The notes below the pieces were generated by a model that saw nothing but the letters and a program-made list of their open reading frames with translations, was not told the DNA's origin and searched no databases. Of a DNA stretch of 17,074 nucleotides, positions 1 through 6,703 are shown in pieces. The position numbers and the translations under genes are program-made. Numbering within the stretch: the first letter of the stretch is position 1; every line of letters begins with the position of its first letter. This DNA is from an uncultured Bacteroidales bacterium (GTDB taxonomy: Bacteria; Bacteroidota; Bacteroidia; Bacteroidales; UBA932): positions 1 to 17,074 of the forward strand of contig CAMJHJ010000024.1 in NCBI GenBank assembly GCA_946405485.1, written 5' to 3'.

Positions 1-571
1 CGCCCGTGACGGGGTTCAGGATCTGGGAGGTGGAGGCGATGGTGTATTCGCAGACGGCCTCGCCGGTAAGCATATAGACCAGGGCGTCGGGCATAAATAG
101 GATTTTGTCGGCGGCTTTGAGGACGTCACTGTCTTCGCGGCGCTGTGCCGACAGTTGGAAGAGGGAGTTGAACTCCATGAACTGGATACCTGTCTTGGCG
201 TACACGTCCTTGGAAGGCATCTTTTCCGCGAAATAACGCTCCATCTCACCGGAAGTGTATTCGTCGCGGTAGCAATGGGGGAGACCGACGGGCTGCCCGT
301 CTTTTCCGAAGAAGGCGAAATCGACGCCCCAGGTGTCGATGCCGACAGACTGGATCTCGATCCCTTCGGAAGCGACCTTCTTCAGCCCTTCGAGGATTTC
401 GTTGAAGAGGTGGGGAAGGTCCCAGTAGAGGTGACCTCCGATCGGGACCATGGGGTGCTTGAAGCGGGTCAGCTCGCGCATCCCGACCTTGCTGCCGTCG
501 AAAGTGGCCAGGATCGTACGGCCGCTGGTGGCTCCGAGGTCGACTGCAAGGTAATGGGTTTCAGTGCTCAT
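1..571 (-). CDS. rhaB: Rhamnulokinase (FGGY carbohydrate kinase), partial
   Basis: Cytoplasmic kinase that phosphorylates L-rhamnulose with ATP in rhamnose catabolism. The minus strand reads open from an ATG at 571 to the window edge, giving the first 190 residues of a protein that is usually about 480 long. Seen directly: the N-terminal phosphate-binding loop DLGATSGR (residues 11-18), the family block IDTWGVDF (about residue 84 on), and a CYRDEYTSG segment matching the rhamnulokinase YRD signature. The Ala-Thr-Ser version of the loop and the DTWGVDF block separate it from xylulokinase and glycerokinase. The catalytic Asp lies in the missing part. The start is the only ATG before the conserved loop. 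It begins 28 bp after the fabD stop with no visible terminator or promoter between them, so it is probably transcribed with fabD, which is an odd partner. No rhamnose isomerase or transporter is in view. Fairly sure of the family; sugar specificity is inferred. Confidence 0.88.
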   Translation of the reverse strand, partial: MSTETHYLAVDLGATSGRTILATFDGSKVGMRELTRFKHPMVPIGGHLYWDLPHLFNEILEGLKKVASEGIEIQSVGIDTWGVDFAFFGKDGQPVGLPHCYRDEYTSGEMERYFAEKMPSKDVYAKTGIQFMEFNSLFQLSAQRREDSDVLKAADKILFMPDALVYMLTGEAVCEYTIASTSQILNPVTG

Positions 572-599
572 ATGAGTCAGGTTTATCATTTATGTGGTT

Positions 600-1454
600 T
601 TATTCTTCTGCAATCCGTTTGAGCAGACCGGTCAGGACGGAGCCGGGGCCGAGCTCGACAAAGTCGGCGACCCCGTCGCGACGCATACGGCGTATGGTCT
701 GGGTCCAACGGACAGGGGAGGTCAGTTGGGCAAGGAGGTTGGCCTGGATGCGCTCCGGGTCGGTTTCCGGAAGGGCTGTCACATTCTGGTAAACGGGGCT
801 GCCCGGTTTCCTGAAACGGGTGTCGGCGATTGCCTCTGCAAGGGCTTTCCGTGCCGGCTCCATGAGAGGAGAATGGAAGGCTCCGCTGACAGGGAGGGGG
901 AGGGCGCGCTTGGCGCCGGACTCCTTCGCTTTCATACATGCCTTCTCGATGGCCGGGAGTTCACCTGAAATGACGATCTGTGCGTCGCTGTTGTAGTTGG
1001 CGGGGATGACGAGGCCTTCCGTTTCCGCGCAGAGGCGTTCGACACTCTCCGCGTCCAGGCCGATGACCGCGGCCATTCCTCCGGGAACAAGCTCGCAACA
1101 CTTCTGCATCTCGGAAGCGCGCAAGGCAACCAGGCGGAGGGCGTCTTCGAAATCCAGCACTCCCGCGGCCGTAAGCGCGGAGAATTCGCCGAGCGAGTGT
1201 CCGGCAAAAGCATCCGCATCATGATCCTCCAGGGCAGCGAAAGCGGCGACTGAATGAAGGAACACGGCCGGCTGGGTGACCCGGGTTGCCCTCAGGTCCT
1301 CTTCGCTGCCATCAAACATGGTCCGGGTGAGGGGAAAGCCCAGAATCTCATCCGCCCTGTCCATCAGGGACTTGGCATCGGGGCAGCCGTCGTAAAGCTC
1401 CCGTGCCATGCCGGGGAATTGGGAACCTTGTCCGGGGAAGAGATAGGCTTTCAT
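600..1454 (-). CDS. fabD: Malonyl-CoA:ACP transacylase
   Basis: Transfers malonyl from CoA to acyl carrier protein, supplying the extender unit for type II fatty acid synthesis in the cytoplasm. The 284-residue product has the normal length. Visible motifs are GQGSQ near the N-terminus (residues 8-12), the nucleophile motif GHSLGE with Ser87, the CoA-carboxylate-binding Arg112 in ALRASEMQ, and the catalytic His194 in GAFHSPLM. A longer reading frame extends to 1556, but the extra N-terminus is basic, crosses the promoter and precedes the family's standard MxxYLFPGQGSQ start, so the ATG at 1454 is chosen. No Shine-Dalgarno sequence is seen, as is normal in Bacteroidota. rhaB follows 28 bp downstream on the same strand. 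Confidence 0.96.
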   Translation of the reverse strand: MKAYLFPGQGSQFPGMARELYDGCPDAKSLMDRADEILGFPLTRTMFDGSEEDLRATRVTQPAVFLHSVAAFAALEDHDADAFAGHSLGEFSALTAAGVLDFEDALRLVALRASEMQKCCELVPGGMAAVIGLDAESVERLCAETEGLVIPANYNSDAQIVISGELPAIEKACMKAKESGAKRALPLPVSGAFHSPLMEPARKALAEAIADTRFRKPGSPVYQNVTALPETDPERIQANLLAQLTSPVRWTQTIRRMRRDGVADFVELGPGSVLTGLLKRIAEE

Positions 1455-1476
1455 TTCGTCATTAAGTGCAATCAAA

Positions 1477-1508
1477 CAAAAATAATCATAATAATTGACA
1501 TTAGGAAA
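1477..1508 (-). promoter_or_regulatory. Probable fabD promoter
   Basis: The minus strand carries TATTTTTG (1484 to 1477), a perfect match to the Bacteroidota -7 consensus TAnnTTTG. A TTTC (1508-1505) lies 20 bp upstream and matches the -33 TTTG in three of four positions. The -7 element ends 22 bp before the fabD ATG, which suits a short leader. It overlaps the proposed plus-strand tRNA promoter. Confidence 0.55.
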
Positions 1509-1528
1509 TAGAAATTTTGCTATTTTTG
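1495..1528 (+). promoter_or_regulatory. Probable tRNA-Arg promoter
   Basis: TATTTTTG at 1521-1528 fits the Bacteroidota -7 consensus. A TTG at 1495-1497 could serve as the -33 element, although the 23-bp spacing is longer than the usual 19-21. Transcription would start near 1533, about 40 bp before the mature tRNA. Confidence 0.45.
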
Positions 1529-1534
1529 CAGTCA

Positions 1535-1569
1535 CAAACCGGGGAGGACGTTTCATCCTGACAGGTTTG
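1535..1569 (+). other. Possible hairpin in the tRNA leader
   Basis: CAAACC (1535-1540) pairs with GGTTTG (1564-1569), and inside it AGGA (1545-1548) pairs with TCCT (1556-1559). The folded region ends five bases before the tRNA. It could shape the 5' leader for RNase P processing. This is a structural observation only; the stems are short and could be chance. Confidence 0.3.
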
Positions 1570-1574
1570 CAAAT

Positions 1575-1646
1575 GCCCCTGTAGTTTAATGGATAGAATT
1601 TCGGATTCCGGTTCCGACGATAGGCGTTCGATTCGCCTCGGGGGTA
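1575..1646 (+). tRNA. tRNA-Arg (anticodon CCG, reads CGG)
   Basis: A complete cloverleaf can be drawn by hand. The acceptor GCCCCTG pairs with CGGGGGT (a G-T at 1:72 and a T-G at 6:67). The D-arm runs from 1584 with the ATGGAT loop. The anticodon stem TCGGA/TCCGA encloses loop TTCCGGT, giving anticodon CCG. The T-arm is AGGCG-TTCGATT-CGCCT, and the discriminator is A1646. The 3' CCA is not encoded, which is common in this phylum. It is 72 nt long with a four-base variable region and no intron. A terminator follows within a few bases, so it is a single-gene transcript. Confidence 0.95.
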
Positions 1647-1648
1647 CG

Positions 1649-1676
1649 AAAAGACTGGCTGCGGCCGGTCTTTTTT
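1649..1676 (+). terminator. Rho-independent terminator of tRNA-Arg
   Basis: Stem AAAAGACTGGC (1649-1659) pairs with GCCGGTCTTTT (1664-1674), with one T-G wobble around loop TGCG, and runs into six T residues. It begins three bases after the tRNA, which supports a short stand-alone transcript. Confidence 0.85.
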
Positions 1677-1688
1677 GTTTCAAAATGC

Positions 1689-1696
1689 TATATTTG
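1689..1696 (+). promoter_or_regulatory. -7 promoter element before yccF
   Basis: TATATTTG is an exact TAnnTTTG match and stands only four bases before the yccF ATG, so transcription would begin at or very near the start codon. No convincing -33 TTTG is found at 19-21 bp spacing (that region lies in the tRNA terminator), so support comes from one element only. Confidence 0.45.
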
Positions 1697-1700
1697 CGAT

Positions 1701-2084
1701 ATGAAGGCATTGGGAAATATCGTATGGCTGATCCTCGGCGGTCTTCTGGTCGCCATAGGCTATTGGTTTGTGGGACTGCTGATGTGCATCACCATCATCG
1801 GCATCCCTTTCGGGATCCAACTGTTCAAACTGGGTTCGTGGGCGCTTTGGCCTTTCGGGCGGGAACTGGTCGACGCTCCGGGTGAGCCGGGCTGCCTGTC
1901 GATCGTGATGAACGTGGTATGGATTCTCCTGGGCTGGTGGGAGATCGCACTGACACATCTTTTCTTCGGCGTGATCTTCTGCATCACCATCGTCGGCATT
2001 CCCTGGGGCGTCCAGCATTTCAAGATGGCTCTCAATTCCCTGCTCCCCTTCGGCAAGGAGATCCGGGATGTACCAGCCAGATGA
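1701..2084 (+). CDS. yccF: YccF-family inner membrane protein
   Basis: Small integral membrane protein of the YccF (DUF307) family; function is unknown. The 127-residue product contains two copies of the family module. The first is NIVWLILGG at 6-14 with CITIIGIPFGIQLFK at 29-43. The second is NVVWILLGWW at 71-80 with CITIVGIPWGVQHFK at 94-108. Each ends in a W/L-PFG-K/R-E motif. The hydrophobic segments predict about four membrane passes. The length is close to that of other family members. The ATG at 1701 is the only sensible start, because the next Met is at residue 28 inside the first module. It stands alone between the tRNA terminator and the next cluster, separated from that by 108 bp in which no clear promoter or strong terminator is seen. 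Confidence 0.88.
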   Translation: MKALGNIVWLILGGLLVAIGYWFVGLLMCITIIGIPFGIQLFKLGSWALWPFGRELVDAPGEPGCLSIVMNVVWILLGWWEIALTHLFFGVIFCITIVGIPWGVQHFKMALNSLLPFGKEIRDVPAR

Positions 2085-2192
2085 TAAGGGAGAACTCACT
2101 TTTCCCTGGATAATACTACACAATCTCATACGGTGGATGCAAGATTCCGCCTGATGCCGGATTATACCGGTAGCAATATGCTTTTACAGAGA

Positions 2193-2870
2193 ATGAAACG
2201 ACTCCATTTATATGTTTGGGCCGCATTGACGGCCATCCTTCCGGGTTGCTCAATGGCACCCTTGGATTTAGCGATGTATGAACCGTCAGTGGATGCAGCG
2301 GCTTATTCGGCCATCGTAAGCGTCCGGACAGATCCGGACGGCACCGTGTTTTTCCAAGTGGATGACAGGACGCGACTCCTGCCCTCGGGGGATACGGCTC
2401 CATACCGGGGGCTCGAGCGGATTTTCTGCGGTCTGCTTATCTATGCCGACCAAGTCCCGGAATACGGGCACCGGGCCGATGTCCTTTGGTTTGAGGCACT
2501 GGACAAGGGGACGGTCAGTGCCGTCGCCCCTGCCGGAGGAGATGACCCCCTGGACCTCCTGTCCGACTGGATGACCTCCTGCGAAGACGGCTATCTGACC
2601 CTTCATTATGAGACTTGGTGGGGGGATTCAGCCGTGCCGCACGCATTTACGCTGGTCACCGGTCTTAATCCGGCCGACCCTTATGAAGTGACACTCCGCC
2701 ACGACGCCAAAGGGGATGGCCGAAAGGAAAAGGCTGATTCGGTGGTCTATTTCGACTTGCAGACCCTCCCCGATACGGGAGATGAAGAGAAAACGCTGAC
2801 GCTTAAGTGGAAAAACAGTGAAGGGAAGCTTGTTGAGCGGGCGTTCCCGTTCCGGTCCAGGCGACCTTAG
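2193..2870 (+). CDS. Hypothetical lipoprotein upstream of the sigma factor
   Basis: I do not recognise this family. From the ATG at 2193 the product has 225 residues with a clear lipoprotein signal: MKR, a hydrophobic stretch, then lipobox LPGC at about residue 19. The frame is open from 2133, but upstream Met choices would put 5-20 extra residues before the signal, so 2193 is preferred. The rest is soluble, with many Asp and Gly residues and alternating hydrophobics that suggest a beta-rich periplasmic or surface domain. No catalytic motif is seen. Its 3' end overlaps the sigma factor gene by up to 53 bp, so the two are probably made from one message and coupled. A lipoprotein encoded first in an ECF operon could sense or modulate the signal, but that is inference from position. 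Secretion is well supported; the role is not. Confidence 0.75.
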   Translation: MKRLHLYVWAALTAILPGCSMAPLDLAMYEPSVDAAAYSAIVSVRTDPDGTVFFQVDDRTRLLPSGDTAPYRGLERIFCGLLIYADQVPEYGHRADVLWFEALDKGTVSAVAPAGGDDPLDLLSDWMTSCEDGYLTLHYETWWGDSAVPHAFTLVTGLNPADPYEVTLRHDAKGDGRKEKADSVVYFDLQTLPDTGDEEKTLTLKWKNSEGKLVERAFPFRSRRP

Positions 2871-3405
2871 CGAACGGGAACTGTTAAGGCTGGTCCGCAG
2901 CGGAGACCCCACGGGTACACGCGCGTTGTATGAGCGCTACGTGGGGTATCTGACTGCGGTCTGCTCGCGTTATGTTCCGGACCGGGCGGCAGTGAAGGAC
3001 ATTCTCCAGGATGCCTTTATTTCCATCTTTACCCGGATAGCCGACTTTGAGTACCGGGGAGAGGGAAGCTTGCGGGCGTGGATGACTCGGATCGTGGTCA
3101 ACGGTGCGCTGAAGTCACTCCGCGGAAGCGGACGGCTCAGCTATGTGGAGGAGATTCCGGACCGTGAGGAAGAAGATTTGGAAACTCTTCCCCAAGTGCC
3201 TCCGGCTATCCTCGCGGATATGATCAAGGCCTTGCCGGACGGATATCGTACTGTATTTAACCTGTTCGTTTTTGAGAAGAAGTCACATAAGGAGATTGCG
3301 GAGTTGCTCGGCATCAAGGAAAACTCCTCCGCATCGCAGTTTTTCAGGGCACGGGCGCTGCTGGCCCGCCAGATCAAAGATTATTTGAAGCATTATGAGC
3401 CATAA
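2818..3405 (+). CDS. ECF-family RNA polymerase sigma factor
   Basis: Sigma-70 of the extracytoplasmic-function type, which directs RNA polymerase to a specific set of promoters. The 195-residue product has region 2 at about 35-103, including DILQDAFISIFTRI and the AWMTRIVVNGALKSLR block, and region 4 at about 130-190 with the helix-turn-helix HKEIAELLGIKENSSASQFFRARALL. Length is usual for the class and there is no C-terminal extension. No ATG is available: the frame opens after a TGA at 2797 and the first possible starts are GTG at 2818 and TTG at 2830 or 2833. GTG is given, but the TTGs remain possible. All of these lie inside the lipoprotein gene. Its 3' end overlaps the next gene by 11 bp, so sigma factor and presumed regulator are coupled, as is common for ECF/anti-sigma pairs. 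No autoregulatory promoter could be recognised. Confidence 0.9.
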   Translation: MKGSLLSGRSRSGPGDLSERELLRLVRSGDPTGTRALYERYVGYLTAVCSRYVPDRAAVKDILQDAFISIFTRIADFEYRGEGSLRAWMTRIVVNGALKSLRGSGRLSYVEEIPDREEEDLETLPQVPPAILADMIKALPDGYRTVFNLFVFEKKSHKEIAELLGIKENSSASQFFRARALLARQIKDYLKHYEP

Positions 3406-4681
3406 AAGAGATTGGACGGATGACCTTCCCGTTTTGATGGAGGGCTATACCGAGCAGGAACCGGACGGATTGTGGGAGGCCGTCCGGGCGGCGACCGTCC
3501 CCCGGCGCCGGAGAGCGGCCGCATTGTGGTATGCCGGAGGTGGACTCGCAGCCGCTGCCGCCATTGCAGGCCTGGTGTTTTTGACACGTCCCGCCGTGCC
3601 CGCCCCGTCGGTCTTTTCTGATACCGGAGAGAAACTGGCAGAGCAGGTCGAGCCTGCCGTCGAAGAGACCGCACCCGAAGTGACTGTCCCGGAAACGCCG
3701 GCATCGCCGACGGCTGGATTGCCTTCCGCCGTTTCAGCGAAGTACCGGTCTCAATCGGCCCCCGTGCCTCAGGGCCAACCTCAGATCCCTTCGGCGCAGG
3801 GATTGGAGGCATCCATCATTCCGGAGACGCAAGATCCCTCCGAAGCTGGGACTACCCCTGAGCCCGAGGCTCCCACCCAAGCCGGGACACCCTCCCAGAC
3901 ACCCGCAGGTCCCGGCGTTTCGACCCGTGTTCCCCTGCAGCATACCCCTTCTCGGCGTCTCGCCTCCACCCGGACGCCGGCCCGTGTCCAGCTCGGCGTG
4001 ACTACGGGACTGCTGGCTCAAACTTCCTCGCAGACGTTTACTGGCTCTCCGACCCTTTTGGCTTCGTCTATGTCGGATTTTACGGATTTCATCGCTACCC
4101 GGTCGATGAGCGGCGGAAATGATATTTGGAACTTGCTGATGGCCGGACGGAACAACCCGGGCGAGACGGAAGCCGCCCATCGTCAATCCGCACGTTTCGG
4201 GGTAGGGCTTAAAGTCGGAATCCTGCCTCGCTGGGGCCTTGAAACCGGCCTCGTCGGCACGCAGTTGCAATCCAGTTTCCGTACGCCGGCAGGAAACGCC
4301 CGGGTGACGACGGAGCGAAGCTACCTGTATTGGGGTGTCCCGCTCTACTTGCATTTCGATGCCTTTCAGTGGCGGTCGCTGGACTTGTATCTCGCCGGAG
4401 GTCCGATGCTGGAGTGGTCGCGCAACTGCAAGGAGAATCAATATTTGGACTTGAATGGAAAGAGGGCTGCCTCCAGATCCGCTACCATCCCTCTCCATGA
4501 TACACGCGTCTCTCTGAACCTGGGTGCCGGACTCCAATGGGCGTTTTTCGAGCACAACGCCCTTTTTATCCAACCGGGTTTCTCCTGGCATTTCCCTTCA
4601 GATGGGGCACCTTCCAACTTTTATTCAGCTCATCCTGCCGCATTCCAGCTCACCTTGGGCTATCGGTTGCTGGTTTTTTAA
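3395..4681 (+). CDS. Putative anti-sigma / outer-membrane beta-barrel protein
   Basis: A 428-residue protein with three parts. Residues 1-40 are a short cytoplasmic segment with a DGLWEAV motif like those of Bacteroidota proteins encoded after ECF sigma factors, ending in PRRRR. Residues 41-63 form a single hydrophobic helix rich in Ala and Gly. Residues 65-195 are a Pro/Thr/Glu-rich linker of low complexity. From about 196 to the end come alternating hydrophobic beta-strands with Gly and aromatic residues (VQLGVTTG, YLYWGVPLYLHFD, VSLNLGAGLQWAF, FQLTLGYRLLVF), resembling a PorT-like outer-membrane beta-barrel domain and ending in Phe as such proteins often do. The start overlaps the sigma factor stop by 11 bp. 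From position and layout I infer that the N-terminus holds the sigma factor and the linker spans the periplasm. No zinc-binding anti-sigma motif is present. The gene could equally be a structural envelope protein. Confidence 0.72.
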   Translation: MSHKRDWTDDLPVLMEGYTEQEPDGLWEAVRAATVPRRRRAAALWYAGGGLAAAAAIAGLVFLTRPAVPAPSVFSDTGEKLAEQVEPAVEETAPEVTVPETPASPTAGLPSAVSAKYRSQSAPVPQGQPQIPSAQGLEASIIPETQDPSEAGTTPEPEAPTQAGTPSQTPAGPGVSTRVPLQHTPSRRLASTRTPARVQLGVTTGLLAQTSSQTFTGSPTLLASSMSDFTDFIATRSMSGGNDIWNLLMAGRNNPGETEAAHRQSARFGVGLKVGILPRWGLETGLVGTQLQSSFRTPAGNARVTTERSYLYWGVPLYLHFDAFQWRSLDLYLAGGPMLEWSRNCKENQYLDLNGKRAASRSATIPLHDTRVSLNLGAGLQWAFFEHNALFIQPGFSWHFPSDGAPSNFYSAHPAAFQLTLGYRLLVF

Positions 4682-4742
4682 CTCCTCTGCGCAAGATTTC
4701 CGTGTTTCGGGTTTTTCCAATCAGAAACAAGTTTGAACGGAA

Positions 4743-6230
4743 ATGAAAAAAATGTGGTATCTTTCGCTCTGCATCGCTGTGCCGATGCTGTATGCGTGCT
4801 CTATGTCTTTTGAGAAAGCGGCTGATTATTATTCCGAGTCGGTGAACGGCCAGGTCGTTGAGGGCCCGGAAGTGCCGGTCTCCGGCGACCAGTTTGATGA
4901 AATCAGGGAAAATGCCTTCATCATGACGGTCGAAGAGCCGGTTTCCACTTTTTCGGTGGATGCAGACGGTGCGGCCTATGCCTACATGCGCCGCTGCGTG
5001 AAGGACGTTTTCCTGCCTAACCGCAATTCCGTCCGCATCGAGGAGTATCTGAATTATTTCACCTTCGACTATGCGGATCCGACAGGAGCGGAAACACTTG
5101 CCATCAATGCTGAGATTGCGGCCTGTCCCTGGCAGGAAGGGCACGCCTTGCTCCGTCTGGGGCTGAAGGGGAAATCGCTCAGCGACAACCAGATCCCCGA
5201 CGCCAACTATATTTTCCTTATCGATACCTCCGGATCGATGTGCGGAGACGACCGTATCGAACTGCTCAAGACGGGCCTTATCACGATGCTGGACTATATG
5301 AAGCCGACCGACCGGGTTGCGATCATCACCTATTCCGGAAGTGTCAGCAAGGCACTTGAATCCACACTGGTCTCGGATGCTGACAAGATTAAGAAGGTGA
5401 TCCGGAAACTCAAAGCCAGCGGCAGCACGGCCGGCGGTGCCGCGATGAAGATGGCGTACGAGGAAGCGACGGCGCATTACATCACGGGAGGCAATAACCG
5501 CATCATCATGTGCACGGACGGTGATTTCAATGTCGGAGTGTCCGGCACGGAAGCATTGGTGGAGATGGTCGAAAGCTATCTGGATAAAGGCATCTATCTG
5601 AGTATCATGGGTTTCGGCACCGGCAACTACCAGGACTCCCGGATGGAGAACCTGTCCAACCATGGCAACGGCACCTACACATATATCGACTCGGAAGAGG
5701 AGATGATGAAAGTTTTCGTGAACGAACGGAGCCACTTCTTTTCCGTGGCCAATGATACCAAGTGTCAGGTGACCTTCGATCCCGCCGTTGTCGGGAGCTA
5801 TCGGCTGATCGGTTACGAAAACCGCTTGATGTCCAAGGAGGATTTCGAGGATGAGAAGAAAGATGCCGGTGAAATCGGAGCCGGGCAGACAATCACAGCC
5901 TTGTACGAAATCGTTCCGGCCGGAGGATTTACATCGGGAACGGCAGCAGCCCGCTTCGACGTACGCTATAAGAAGAGTCTGGGCGGAGAGAGCCGTCCGT
6001 TGTCGATGCAGGTCACTGTTCCAGCGGATTTGAAGGAAATGAGTGTCAACATGGGCCTCGCTGCCGGAATAGCCGCCTTCGGCCTATGCCTGCGGGATTC
6101 CGAATATAAGGCATCCGCCAGCTGGTCAATGGCTCATGACCTGGTGGCTCCTGCGGCCGAAGAGGATCGATATGGCCTCCGCGGGCAGCTACTCAATTTG
6201 ATTGACGCAGCCGCGAAACTCAAACCATAA
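4743..6230 (+). CDS. YfbK-like von Willebrand factor A lipoprotein
   Basis: Exported lipoprotein with a metal-binding VWA domain, probably mediating protein-protein contact in the envelope. The 495-residue product has a signal with lipobox LYAC (Cys19), then the family N-terminal domain (about 60-125: STFSVDADGAAYAYMRR and VRIEEYLNYFTFDY), and the VWA domain at about 155-320. The MIDAS residues are all present: DTSGS (Asp161, Ser163, Ser165), Thr229 and Asp259 in CTDGD. A DUF3520-type C-terminal domain follows to about residue 490. It is somewhat shorter than many Bacteroidota homologues, which carry an extra N-terminal domain. It starts 61 bp after the beta-barrel gene; a poor -7-like CAAGTTTG lies at 4728-4735. 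The link with the ECF unit is by position and orientation. The binding partner is unknown. Confidence 0.88.
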   Translation: MKKMWYLSLCIAVPMLYACSMSFEKAADYYSESVNGQVVEGPEVPVSGDQFDEIRENAFIMTVEEPVSTFSVDADGAAYAYMRRCVKDVFLPNRNSVRIEEYLNYFTFDYADPTGAETLAINAEIAACPWQEGHALLRLGLKGKSLSDNQIPDANYIFLIDTSGSMCGDDRIELLKTGLITMLDYMKPTDRVAIITYSGSVSKALESTLVSDADKIKKVIRKLKASGSTAGGAAMKMAYEEATAHYITGGNNRIIMCTDGDFNVGVSGTEALVEMVESYLDKGIYLSIMGFGTGNYQDSRMENLSNHGNGTYTYIDSEEEMMKVFVNERSHFFSVANDTKCQVTFDPAVVGSYRLIGYENRLMSKEDFEDEKKDAGEIGAGQTITALYEIVPAGGFTSGTAAARFDVRYKKSLGGESRPLSMQVTVPADLKEMSVNMGLAAGIAAFGLCLRDSEYKASASWSMAHDLVAPAAEEDRYGLRGQLLNLIDAAAKLKP

Positions 6231-6242
6231 CGGAATCATATC

Positions 6243-6698
6243 ATGCTGAAAACAGGAGACAAGATGCCGTCCTTCGAGGTCCTGGACCAGGACGGGAATA
6301 CGGTGAAGTCCGAAGATTTCATCGGCAAAGGTCGCAAGACCATCGTTTATTTCTATCCCAAGGACAACACCTCAGGCTGTACGGCCGAGGCTTGTTCGTT
6401 GCGGGACAATTATGCGGCGCTGACCGCGGCAGGATACAATGTCGTGGGCGTGAGCAAGGACAGCGCCAAATCCCATAGCGGATTCCGGGCGAAGTACCAG
6501 TTACCCTTCCGCCTGCTCGCCGATACCAGCACGAAGATGCTGCAGGATTTCGGCGCCTGGGGTGAGAAAAAGATGTATGGCAAGACAACGATGGGTACGC
6601 TCCGCCGGACCTTCATCTTCGACGAAGACGGGATCCTGGAGCGTGTCATCGAGAAAGTCGACACGAAGAACGCAGCCGCGCAGATTCTCGAACCGTAA
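6243..6698 (+). CDS. bcp: Thioredoxin-dependent thiol peroxidase (Bcp/PrxQ)
   Basis: Cytoplasmic peroxiredoxin that reduces hydrogen peroxide and organic hydroperoxides, using thioredoxin as donor. The 151-residue product has the normal length for the family. The PxxxTxxC active-site motif is intact (Pro39, Thr43, peroxidatic Cys46), and Cys51, five residues on, is the resolving cysteine typical of atypical 2-Cys Bcp enzymes. The usual TPGCT is TSGCT here, a mild change. A conserved Arg occurs in RRTFIF near residue 121. The ATG at 6243 is 12 bp after the VWA stop with no terminator, so it likely belongs to the same transcript and fits a stress-response role for the cluster. No signal peptide. 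It ends five bases from the convergent glycosidase gene. Confidence 0.95.
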   Translation: MLKTGDKMPSFEVLDQDGNTVKSEDFIGKGRKTIVYFYPKDNTSGCTAEACSLRDNYAALTAAGYNVVGVSKDSAKSHSGFRAKYQLPFRLLADTSTKMLQDFGAWGEKKMYGKTTMGTLRRTFIFDEDGILERVIEKVDTKNAAAQILEP

Positions 6699-6703
6699 AG
6701 CGC

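Noticed and set aside
1455..1556. N-terminal extension of fabD to 1556
   Set aside because: The extra residues cross the fabD promoter and precede the standard MKAYLFPGQGSQ start of the family.
2085..2115. AGGGA/TCCCT inverted repeat after yccF as a terminator
   Set aside because: The stem is only five pairs with a loop of about ten bases and no T-tract follows, so it is too weak to call.
6643..6666. CGTGTC/GACACG inverted repeat near the end of bcp as a terminator
   Set aside because: It lies within the conserved bcp coding region, has a 12-base loop and lacks a T-tract.
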